The position numbers and the translations under genes are program-made. A DNA stretch of 6,773 nucleotides, from positions 1 through 6,773 of the forward strand of contig JAHAWR010000084.1 in assembly GCA_018383835.1 (NCBI GenBank), written 5' to 3'. Origin of the DNA: Candidatus Jordarchaeia archaeon (GTDB taxonomy: Archaea > Asgardarchaeota > Jordiarchaeia > Jordiarchaeales > Freyrarchaeaceae). Shown piece by piece: positions 1 to 4,954 of the stretch (position 1 is its first letter; every line of letters starts with the position of its first letter). The notes under the pieces are model-generated. The model did not search any database. It had not been told where the DNA came from and saw nothing but the letters and a program-made list of their open reading frames with translations.

Positions 1-164
1 GGTTTCTAATGAACATGTCGAGCTCCAATATATAACACACTGGGACAACATAGGGGGAATCTATGTCACAATCAAGCCTAAAATGGTCATAGTGGAGATC
101 AAGGACAGGAACACCATCCACATATTTAGAAGCGCAAGGGAGCTCGACATGTTCATTAGAAACC
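1..164. repeat. Perfect 26-bp inverted repeat with a 112-base loop
   Basis: Bases 1-26 are the exact reverse complement of bases 139-164. The match stops at the inner side (base 27 does not pair with base 138), and its outer limit cannot be seen because the left arm begins at the first base of the window. Both arms lie in the coding frame of the partial gene. A 26-bp perfect palindrome inside coding sequence is unlikely by chance. A fold-back artefact at a contig edge is the simplest reading, and a true hairpin is the alternative. Confidence 0.9.
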
Positions 165-193
165 TGAAGGAGTCGTCGACCCCATTCATGTAA
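2..193 (+). CDS. 3' end of an unrecognised protein, start outside the window
   Basis: An open frame runs from base 2 to the TAA at 191-193 and gives 63 residues with no start codon that must be used, so the gene begins outside the window. The peptide reads like real protein: a strand-rich stretch (GGIYVTIKPKMVIVEIKD), a short turn, IHIF, and a helix (SARELDMFIRNLKE) before a short tail ending in FM. I do not recognise the family. The first eight residues are doubtful because bases 1-26 are the exact reverse complement of bases 139-164 of the same gene, so they may come from an assembly fold-back and not from the gene. The next gene lies on the opposite strand and converges with this one. Confidence 0.6.
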   Translation, partial: VSNEHVELQYITHWDNIGGIYVTIKPKMVIVEIKDRNTIHIFRSARELDMFIRNLKESSTPFM

Positions 194-359
194 CCCTCCA
201 CACCACCACGGAAGAAAGAAGGAGCTCCGCGTCGAACAGGCCCTCCATGAGGGCATGTGACTATATAATGAAGCCCGAAATAGACTGGGGGCAGTTCAAC
301 TAGAAGCGCCTCAACCCCATCATCCTGCAAAGTTAAAGGGGGCGCTGAGTTTGACTTAC
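194..359. other. Gap between converging genes, no convincing gene
   Basis: This 166-base gap separates the partial + strand gene from the end of the CBS gene. It holds a short + strand frame from ATG 247 to TAG 301-303 encoding MRACDYIMKPEIDWGQFN. Its PEIDW stretch loosely recalls the tail of archaeal VapB-type antitoxins, where PEINW is common, but no ribosome binding site or body of such a gene is present. I see no RNA gene here. Confidence 0.4.
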
Positions 360-364
360 TCAGC
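344..364 (-). terminator. Stem-loop across the CBS gene stop codon
   Basis: GCTGAG (344-349) and CTCAGC (359-364) form a perfect 6-bp stem with a 9-base loop. The stem includes the TGA stop of the CBS gene (360-362 on the - strand). On that strand it is followed by a C run and then TTT. It could help 3'-end formation or transcript stability. Archaeal termination depends more on T runs than on hairpins, so this is only a candidate. Confidence 0.3.
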
Positions 365-758
365 TACGGGTGAGCGACGCCGCCTTCTTATACTTCATGA
401 GTCGCTGAACCACCTTCCTACTCAAAACACCGACTATCCTTCCCTCATCCGTCACGGCGAGCCTCTTAACTCCAGTCGACTGGAAAAGCCTCCAAGCCTC
501 AGCAAGCGGCGCATCCTTCTCTATGGAGAAAACCTCCTTAGTCATGATGTCCCCTGCCTTGACGTTCTCAAGCTTCTGGCGCTGGGCGACTAGCCTGAAT
601 ATTTGCCCATCCGTTATCAGCCCGACAATCTTTCCGCTCTTATCCTCCACGAAGACCGAGCCAACCTCCTCATCAACCATCAACTTGGCGACGAAGGGTA
701 TCTCGTCGTCAACCCTACAAGTTACCAGCTTACGCCTAGCCACATCCTCAACCTTCAC
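360..758 (-). CDS. Two-CBS-domain regulatory protein
   Basis: The 132-residue protein is essentially two tandem CBS domains (a Bateman module). The first covers about residues 1-57 (DDEIPFVAKLMVDEEVGSVFV, then GKIVGLITDGQIF). The second covers about residues 65-125 (DIMTKEVFSIEKDAPLAEAW, then STGVKRLAVTDEGRIVGVLS). CBS pairs usually bind adenosine nucleotides or S-adenosylmethionine and act as energy or ligand sensors. Stand-alone archaeal copies usually have no known partner, and nothing here names the ligand. The start is GTG at 756-758, supported by a strong GGAGGTG five bases upstream. The gene stands alone with its own TATA box, and the next gene upstream points the other way. The basic tail KYKKAASLTRS is unremarkable. 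The domain call is firm; the cellular role is unknown. Confidence 0.93.
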   Translation of the reverse strand: MKVEDVARRKLVTCRVDDEIPFVAKLMVDEEVGSVFVEDKSGKIVGLITDGQIFRLVAQRQKLENVKAGDIMTKEVFSIEKDAPLAEAWRLFQSTGVKRLAVTDEGRIVGVLSRKVVQRLMKYKKAASLTRS

Positions 759-784
759 ACTCCCACCTCCAAAGAGTCCTTTAA

Positions 785-820
785 GATACTAAAATAAAGA
801 AAAAATAAATAATAAACCTT
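785..820 (-). promoter_or_regulatory. Promoter of the CBS gene
   Basis: The - strand reads AAAAAAAGG followed by TTTATTATTT (TATA at 807-816, purine-rich BRE just upstream at about 817-825). Counting about 26 bases from the centre of the TATA box puts the transcript start near 785, leaving a leader of about 27 bases that contains the GGAGGTG ribosome binding site. The strongly AT-rich tract (about 781-840) contrasts with the GC-richer surroundings. Confidence 0.6.
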
Positions 821-914
821 TTTTTATCAGATTTTTACCAAAAACCTCTTCTAGGAGCAGTTGACTCACGGACGCACTTTCCCGCTGCCCCTCCTCCTTT
901 TTCGAGTTCCTACG

Positions 915-1021
915 CTTTTTTAAACGCACATCCACTCAGGGGATAAGCGTCAGCGTTGCAGAGCACCCCCTCGGGCTGGTGTAGCTCGCGGAACCGCCGC
1001 ATAACCCTTAAAAGATTTTTT
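915..1021 (+). ncRNA. Candidate small RNA between a TATA box and a T7 run
   Basis: A good TATA-like element, TTTTTTAAAC (915-924), predicts a transcript start near 945. The next 60 bases are GC-rich and can fold: GAGC (961-964) pairs with GCTC (984-987), and ACC (965-967) pairs with GGT (978-980), leaving a bulged GTA. A T7 run at 1015-1021 could end the transcript. I found no C/D boxes, ACA box or tRNA arms, so the class is unknown. The whole stretch may simply be the upstream region of the next gene. Confidence 0.25.
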
Positions 1022-1047
1022 TCTCTCCCCGGTTGCAGGTGGTTAGC
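1008..1047 (+). promoter_or_regulatory. Promoter and ribosome binding site of the small acidic-tail gene
   Basis: TTAAAAG (1008-1014) can serve as a TATA box, putting the transcript start near 1036. AGGTGG (1037-1042) lies five bases ahead of the TTG at 1048. This makes 1048 a better start than the TTG at 1033 or the GTG at 1039. A very short leader or leaderless start at 1039 remains possible. Confidence 0.4.
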
Positions 1048-1329
1048 TTGAATATTAAAGTTAATGACCTAATACGCGCGAAGCAAGATATCATCCCCGG
1101 CATCGCAAGGAAATTCAGAATAAGCGAGCGCCAAGCTGAGAACTTCCTTAAGATCGCAATAGAGGAAGTGGCAAAGTCGAAGAGGCTAAGCGTTAAGGGG
1201 GGCGAAATATCGGGAGACAATGTAACGGTATCGCAGCTCATCAGGGAAGTTGAAAGTTGGAACGAGGACGAATTCGACGAGGAAGACTTCGAAGTACTCG
1301 GGTACTGTCGATCAATAGACGAAGATTGA
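1048..1329 (+). CDS. Small unrecognised protein with a helical core and acidic tail
   Basis: From TTG 1048 the protein is 93 residues; using TTG 1033 adds MQVVS. I do not recognise the family. The core looks helical, and the stretch IIPGIARKFRISERQAENFLKIA has the spacing of a helix-turn-helix or winged-helix unit. A strand-like hairpin (KRLSVKGGEISGDNVTV) follows, as in a wing, and then another helix. The tail from about WNEDEFDEEDFE onward is very acidic and probably disordered. Overall it could be a small nucleic-acid-binding or protein-binding adaptor, but this is inference from composition. The codon use and clean frame support a real gene. It stands alone and converges with the HEPN/MNT operon. 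Confidence 0.75.
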   Translation: MNIKVNDLIRAKQDIIPGIARKFRISERQAENFLKIAIEEVAKSKRLSVKGGEISGDNVTVSQLIREVESWNEDEFDEEDFEVLGYCRSIDED

Positions 1330-1359
1330 GAAAGGCCTACTCCACCGCTTTTTCCACTT
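1330..1359. terminator. T-rich gap between converging genes
   Basis: Only 30 bases separate the stop of the small acidic-tail gene from the stop of the MNT gene on the other strand. The + strand has a TTTTT run at about 1350-1354 and a TTTT run just beyond. Archaeal RNA polymerase often stops at such runs. No paired stem is evident. Confidence 0.35.
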
Positions 1360-1665
1360 TTAGACTTCGATAAGCTCCTCCGCTGGTATAAACCTCTTGT
1401 ACCATCTTTCCAGCAAGTCCTTTGTGACGACGTGAAGCTCCACAGGCTCCTTCACATCCTTATAGACCTTAACCATCATATCGTACTTACGTTCAGTAAT
1501 TTCCGTAACCACCATGACGTCTATATCACTCGTCGCCGTAGCCTCCCCCCTAACAGCTGAACCGAAAACGTAGACCTTCGCGTCCGGGTCTATGCTCCGA
1601 ACTATGCTTTTAACTTTTCTAGCCAGCTCAATATAGCTCCCAAACCACTGATTATGCGGCTCCAT
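1360..1665 (-). CDS. MNT-type minimal nucleotidyltransferase, likely antitoxin
   Basis: The 101-residue protein is a minimal nucleotidyltransferase. The signature G35-S36-x10-D47-x-D49 is intact (GSAVRGEATATSDIDVMVV), and the third metal-binding acid is probably E76 in PVELHVV. In studied MntA/HepT systems this enzyme transfers AMP units from ATP onto the HEPN toxin and so silences it, which makes this the probable antitoxin; that role is inferred by family. The ATG (1663-1665) overlaps the stop of the HEPN gene by one base (TAATG). A GGAGGGG site six bases upstream lies inside the HEPN coding sequence, so the two genes are co-transcribed and probably translationally coupled. The length is normal for the family and nothing appears broken. 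Confidence 0.92.
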   Translation of the reverse strand: MEPHNQWFGSYIELARKVKSIVRSIDPDAKVYVFGSAVRGEATATSDIDVMVVTEITERKYDMMVKVYKDVKEPVELHVVTKDLLERWYKRFIPAEELIEV

Positions 1666-2054
1666 TAAATCCCCTCCACAAGTTTCTTGAACACGTCAAC
1701 CACGAACCTATAGAGGCTCAGCGCCTCCCTATCCTCGTAGTTGTAAGGCGTGTACCTTGAGGTTATATATGCCTCCTCAAGCCTAGCCACATAGTGTAGC
1801 TTGCCCTCATCGTCAGTCAGAGCGCTCAGACTGGGATGAAACTTGGCAAGCTCCCTTATAAGCCTTCTAAGAGAGTGTGTTCTCGGATACGAACCAGCTT
1901 TAACCAGCAACTTGTACTTGAGAATAAGCTGGCAGTATTGCTCTAGGTTAAACACCGCTAAGTCCCACTCGCCGCTATTAAGTAAATGCTCGGCGTTTCT
2001 CAGAAACGCCTCAGCCCTTCTCCTGATAACCTCCGCCTCCTCAAACGACACCAC
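1665..2054 (-). CDS. HEPN domain protein, likely toxin partner of the MNT protein
   Basis: The 129-residue all-helical protein fits the archaeal HEPN family. Visible features are an N-terminal helix (EEAEVIRRRAEAFLRNAEHLLNSGEWDLA), the FNLEQYCQLILKYKLL helix, the THSLRRLI motif (H60), and the ARLEEAYITSRYTPYNY segment typical of the group. HEPN toxins are usually metal-independent RNases with an R-x4-6-H motif near the last helices. Here no such motif lies in that segment; the only spacing match is R67-x5-H73, in the middle of the protein. It may therefore be a divergent or non-nucleolytic member. Two adjacent GTG codons (2054 and 2051) can start it, and the GAGGTG site overlaps the first of them. 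It is the first gene of the pair with MNT. Confidence 0.88.
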   Translation of the reverse strand: MVSFEEAEVIRRRAEAFLRNAEHLLNSGEWDLAVFNLEQYCQLILKYKLLVKAGSYPRTHSLRRLIRELAKFHPSLSALTDDEGKLHYVARLEEAYITSRYTPYNYEDREALSLYRFVVDVFKKLVEGI

Positions 2055-2084
2055 ACCTCACCAGCCCAGGCACACTTGTTAGAG

Positions 2085-2117
2085 TTTACATTAAATCCGT
2101 CAAAGATCAAACTTTAA
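2085..2117 (-). promoter_or_regulatory. Probable promoter of the HEPN/MNT operon
   Basis: The - strand has TTTAATGTAAA at 2095-2085, giving a transcript start near 2063 and a very short leader that carries GAGGTG. A second AT-rich element (CTTAAAGTTT, about 2117-2108) lies further out. Which one is used cannot be decided from the sequence. Confidence 0.35.
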
Positions 2118-2324
2118 GAAAACAAATCTGGTCGGACAATAATTAACGTTTTTTCTCCTTTCTCTCGTTACGCTCCCCCCTGACGACCCACCCTCACCTA
2201 TACCGGGCTTCATGGGCGCACAAGTAGCTTTCTTACACGTTTTGTCCTTAAATGGCTTCTGACCGGGAGCAATTTACCCTCACATTTTCACTGTGGCGTT
2301 TATTTTGGCTTCACCCTTTCCGTC

Positions 2325-2391
2325 TTTGAAATGTTTTTATACCCGCATAATTTATGTGCATATGAACAAAAATAACTGATGGGGGATTCAA
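2325..2391 (+). promoter_or_regulatory. Promoter, possible operator and ribosome binding site of the Fe-S/ATPase cluster
   Basis: TTTTTATA (2334-2341) is preceded by a purine-rich GAAATG that could act as BRE, and it predicts a transcript start near 2365. Between them lies CATAA-T-TTATG (2346-2356), a perfect 5-bp inverted repeat, where a bound repressor would block initiation. GGGGGATT (2381-2388) just ahead of ATG 2392 is an adequate ribosome binding site. Confidence 0.55.
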
Positions 2392-2748
2392 ATGGCTTGG
2401 ATGGGAAGATTTAGCTACGGAAGAAAATGGCGCTTCTGGCAAACGCCCAGCAACCAGCAGGGGGCCCCCACCCCTCAGGGTTACAGGTACGTTGGATCCT
2501 GCCGCTGCGGCTTCGGGCCAAACGCATTCTACCAAGACCCTCAGGGCAGGATAGATGTATCCCAGCTTTTCTGGGCGCCGCCCTCAAAACCTGTAAAGAC
2601 GGAGGATGAATCAGTTGAGTTGAAAATCAGCTCTCTTAGAGAGAAGCTCGACGAACTAGCCGCCGAGATAGACGAACTAAGTAGTGAGGTCAAGGATTCA
2701 ACCAGCCAGCATCCGTCCAAGTGGTGGCCATTCAGAAAGCAGGAGTAG
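2392..2748 (+). CDS. Small DUF5320-like protein with a coiled-coil C-terminus
   Basis: The 118-residue protein starts at ATG after GGGGGATT. The N-terminal third is rich in Gly, Arg, Trp and other aromatics (MAWMGRFSYGRKWRFW), followed by YVGSCRCGFGPNAFYQ with a CxC pair (C37, C39). The C-terminal part, about residues 75-101, is a heptad-like charged helix (LREKLDELAAEIDELSSEV), and a basic WWPFRK tail closes it. Small proteins with a glycine/aromatic head and coiled-coil tail, often annotated DUF5320, commonly accompany Mrp, NifX and MinD-ferredoxin genes, and this position is the main reason for the name. Sequence identity to the family looks weak. The cysteine pair could bind metal. Its stop overlaps the region that holds the start of the next gene, so it heads an operon. 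Confidence 0.7.
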   Translation: MAWMGRFSYGRKWRFWQTPSNQQGAPTPQGYRYVGSCRCGFGPNAFYQDPQGRIDVSQLFWAPPSKPVKTEDESVELKISSLREKLDELAAEIDELSSEVKDSTSQHPSKWWPFRKQE

Positions 2749-2756
2749 TGGCATCC

Positions 2757-3578
2757 ATGGTGAAGCTGGCGGTTACTTCTCAGCCTCCGGGAGGACTTAA
2801 AGCGCCAATCATTGTGGTCGCAGCCGACGCCGATGTAGATACACTAAACCTTCACCTTCTGTTAGGGGGTGAGCTCGTCGAGGAAAAGCGCCTCGCAACC
2901 TCCGAGAAGGCTCAAATAGACCAGAGCGTCTGCGAGAGATGCGGAAAGTGCTACGAGTCCTGCGCCTTCAACTCTATCAGAAAAATTGACGGAGGATACG
3001 TTGTGGCACCAGCCTACTGTGAGGGGTGCAGCGTCTACGAAGCCATCTGCCCCGCTGGCGCAATAGAAGTCAAATCCATTGAGAACGGGAAAATAAGAGT
3101 TTTCAGGAGTAGGTTTGGCTTCCCATTAATAGTTGGACAACTCGACGTGGGTAGTTCCGGGTCAGGCGAAGTGATATCAGAGGTCAAGGAGGAGGCTAGA
3201 AGGTTCGCTGGCAGAGTCAGGGCGTCGCTGCTCTTGGTCGACGGCCCCCCGGGTGCGGGCTGCTCAGCGATATCGGCCATAAGCAGGTCTTCCCACGTTC
3301 TACTCGTGGCTGAGCCAACTAAGGCCGCAAGGCACGACTTGGAGCGCGTTTTAGGCATCGTCGACCACTTCGGAGCCACCTTCGGGGTCGTGACCAACAG
3401 GTTCAACGCCAACCCGGAGATGTCGCCGGAGATCTCGCGCTTAGTTGAGGGTAGAGGCGGTGAAGTCTTATCCTTGATACCATCAGATGAGGAAGTGGTT
3501 CACGCCATAGTGAATGGGCAGCCAGTTGTGGAGCGCTCACCCGAGCCCAGCTTCAAAAGCCATAATGGAGGTGTTTAG
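2757..3578 (+). CDS. MinD-family ATPase with inserted ferredoxin domain, degenerate P-loop
   Basis: The fold is that of the archaeal MinD-like ATPases carrying an 8-iron ferredoxin insert (COG1149 type). Read from ATG 2757 (273 residues), MVKLAVTS matches the family N-terminus, but SGKGGTGKTT and the helix after it are replaced by QPPGGLKAP. The Walker A lysines are absent and about 20 residues are missing. The acidic switch segment survives as DADVDTLNLHLLL (24-36), and the Walker B/switch II region as VDGPPGAGC (161-169). Ferredoxin motif 1 is complete (C59, C62, C65, C69). In motif 2 the third cysteine is Tyr94 (C88, C91, Y94, C98). Such proteins are thought to act in Fe-S or metal-cofactor assembly. 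This one probably cannot hydrolyse ATP normally. GTG 2748, overlapping the previous stop as TAGTG, is an alternative start. Confidence 0.88.
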   Translation: MVKLAVTSQPPGGLKAPIIVVAADADVDTLNLHLLLGGELVEEKRLATSEKAQIDQSVCERCGKCYESCAFNSIRKIDGGYVVAPAYCEGCSVYEAICPAGAIEVKSIENGKIRVFRSRFGFPLIVGQLDVGSSGSGEVISEVKEEARRFAGRVRASLLLVDGPPGAGCSAISAISRSSHVLLVAEPTKAARHDLERVLGIVDHFGATFGVVTNRFNANPEMSPEISRLVEGRGGEVLSLIPSDEEVVHAIVNGQPVVERSPEPSFKSHNGGV

Positions 3579-3592
3579 GCGAATTGATGAAT

Positions 3593-3714
3593 TACTTAAA
3601 TTTTAGCCTCGCAAAGCGGCGTGGCTCTCCACGGGAAACCGGAAGGAGTGGTGTCTGCTCCTATCCTACTACTTCACCTGCCCGGGTCTGTTTCGAGCGA
3701 GAGTATTGTAGGAG
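3593..3714 (+). promoter_or_regulatory. Leader of the NifX-like gene with possible internal promoter and hairpin
   Basis: The 136-base gap after the MinD-ferredoxin gene is long for this cluster. ACTTAAATTTTA (about 3594-3605) is TATA-like and predicts a start near 3625. CGTGG-CTCT-CCACG (3620-3633) is a perfect 5-bp hairpin. A frame of 26 codons from GTG 3651 (preceded by AAGGAG) to TAG 3729-3731 runs into the NifX-like start and could be a coupling leader peptide; that is speculative. NifX, Mrp and DUF134 may thus have their own transcript. Confidence 0.35.
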
Positions 3715-4095
3715 GTGGTGGAACGGTCTAGAATAGTTGTTCCCGTATTCGAGTTTGTGGGCGAGGAATCCGTTGTCTGCGACCACTTCGGGAGGGCCCC
3801 AGCCTTCGCTGTGGTGGATGTTTCGGAAGACGGAAAAATTCTCTCCATAAAGGAGGAAAGGAATGTTAGCGAGCACTTTGGAGGCATGGGCAAGGCATCA
3901 GAGCTGGTCGCACGCCTATCCCCAGACGTGCTGGTAGTGAAGGGTATAGGGTCAAGAGCTATAAGCATGTTTGAGTCAATGGGCGTTAGGGTGGCATCCT
4001 GCGACGCTCTGACTCTAAAGGACGTCATTAAAGCATACCTCGAGAGGCGTCTGTTCGGTGCGAGCGCTTGCAGGGATGCCCACCACAGCTTCTGA
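3715..4095 (+). CDS. NifX/NifB-type Fe-Mo cofactor-binding domain protein
   Basis: The 126-residue protein is a single dinitrogenase iron-molybdenum cofactor domain (the NifX/NafY/NifB C-terminal family, RNase H-like fold). Diagnostic features are the opening strand RIVVPVF, the conserved DHFGRAPAFAVVDV (H24), the HFGGMGKASELV turn, DVLVVKGIGSRAISMFESMGVRV, and a final helix. Family members bind and carry metal-sulfur clusters or cofactors. No nitrogenase genes are in view, so a role in general Fe-S or heterometal cluster handling with the neighbouring Mrp is likelier than nitrogen fixation. GTG 3715 or GTG 3718 must be the start because TAG lies in frame at 3709. The GGAGGTG site overlaps or touches both. 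The Mrp gene follows 13 bases after the stop. Confidence 0.92.
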   Translation: MVERSRIVVPVFEFVGEESVVCDHFGRAPAFAVVDVSEDGKILSIKEERNVSEHFGGMGKASELVARLSPDVLVVKGIGSRAISMFESMGVRVASCDALTLKDVIKAYLERRLFGASACRDAHHSF

Positions 4096-4108
4096 ATAGG
4101 TGGAAGAA

Positions 4109-4945
4109 ATGGCTGAAAAAGGAAAGTACCAGGTGCAGCACCTCCAGACCGAAGAGATAAAGAAGCGTATGTTCCACGTGAAACACAAAATAGTGGTCAT
4201 GAGCGGGAAAGGAGGCGTGGGCAAGAGCACCGTCGCAGCCAACCTTGCAGTTGTTCTGGCAGAAATGGGTCGAAGAGTAGGCTTGATGGACGCGGACCTT
4301 CACGGTCCCTCTATACCCAAGATACTCGGAGTCCAAGGCGTTCAGCCCCAAGTTGGCCCCACCGGGATATACCCTATTATAGCTGAGCGTGGTGTAAAAG
4401 TAATTTCAATAGACTTCTTTCTCCCCTCCAGCGACTCGCCGGTGATCTGGAGAGGCCCGTTAAAGATGGCTGCGATAAGACAGTTCCTCTCAGACATCGA
4501 ATGGGGTGACCTCGACTACCTGCTCGTGGACTTGCCCCCGGGAACCGGGGACGAGCCGCTAAGCGTGATGCAACTCATACCTGGAATAGATGGCGTTGTC
4601 ATAGTGACAGTTCCCTCAGACCTCTCCCAGTACGTCGTTAAGAAGGCTGTCTCGATGGCTTACCGGATGGGTGTCAGGGTCATAGGGATAGTGGAGAACA
4701 TGAGCGGCTTCGTCTGCCCCAATTGCGGGGCGCGCTTCGACCTCCTCGGCTCAGGAGGAGGAGAAAAAATCTCCACAGAGATGGATGTTCCATTCCTGGG
4801 AAAGATACCCATAGACCCAAGCATAAGCGGGGACACCGACCAAGGTACACCCTTCACTCTCAAGCACCCTGACTCGCCAGCCGCTAAAGCCTTCAGGGAA
4901 ATAGTCGAGCGGGTGGTAGAAGCCGTCGAGGGAAAAAACATCTAA
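4109..4945 (+). CDS. Mrp/NBP35 (ApbC) family Fe-S cluster carrier ATPase
   Basis: The 278-residue protein has the full set of Mrp features. These are the deviant Walker A SGKGGVGKST (32-41), the MDADLHGPSIPKILG switch region, DSPVIWRGPLKM, DLPPGTGDEP (141-150), VTVPSDLSQYVVKKAVSMA, and the C-terminal metal site C203-P-N-C206 followed by GARFDLLGSGGGE. Mrp dimers bind a 4Fe-4S cluster between paired CxxC motifs and pass it to target proteins in the cytosol. ATG 4109 is preferred because AGGTGG (4098-4103) lies five bases ahead; GTG 4100, inside that site, would add MEE. It follows the NifX-like gene by 13 bases and precedes the DUF134 gene by 9. Length and motifs are normal, in contrast to the degenerate MinD paralogue upstream. 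Confidence 0.96.
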   Translation: MAEKGKYQVQHLQTEEIKKRMFHVKHKIVVMSGKGGVGKSTVAANLAVVLAEMGRRVGLMDADLHGPSIPKILGVQGVQPQVGPTGIYPIIAERGVKVISIDFFLPSSDSPVIWRGPLKMAAIRQFLSDIEWGDLDYLLVDLPPGTGDEPLSVMQLIPGIDGVVIVTVPSDLSQYVVKKAVSMAYRMGVRVIGIVENMSGFVCPNCGARFDLLGSGGGEKISTEMDVPFLGKIPIDPSISGDTDQGTPFTLKHPDSPAAKAFREIVERVVEAVEGKNI

Positions 4946-4954
4946 AGGGTGTGA

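Larger units (their letters stand above)
2055..2391. other. Divergent intergenic region with no gene seen
   Basis: This 337-base gap separates the HEPN/MNT operon (- strand) from the Fe-S/ATPase cluster (+ strand) and holds the promoters of both. The middle (about 2120-2320) has a pyrimidine-rich patch with a T6 run near 2150. I found no convincing small ORF, tRNA, repeat array or riboswitch-like fold there. Confidence 0.5.

Noticed and set aside
61..330. 89-codon open frame on the - strand
   Set aside because: It lies antisense to the partial + strand gene, whose peptide is far more protein-like, and it has no ribosome binding site of note.
973..1045. tRNA-like start (GGGCTGGTGTAGCTC)
   Set aside because: The opening recalls a tRNA acceptor and D-arm, but no matching D-stem, anticodon arm, GGTTCRA-type T-loop or 3' acceptor strand follows.
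735..1792. 12-base direct repeat GCCTAGCCACAT (735-746 and 1783-1794 region)
   Set aside because: Both copies are in unrelated coding sequence on the same strand, with no flanking similarity, so chance is enough.
2721..2756. Upstream start of the MinD-ferredoxin gene at GTG 2721
   Set aside because: This would overlap the previous gene by 28 bases without a suitable ribosome binding site. The family N-terminus matches from ATG 2757.
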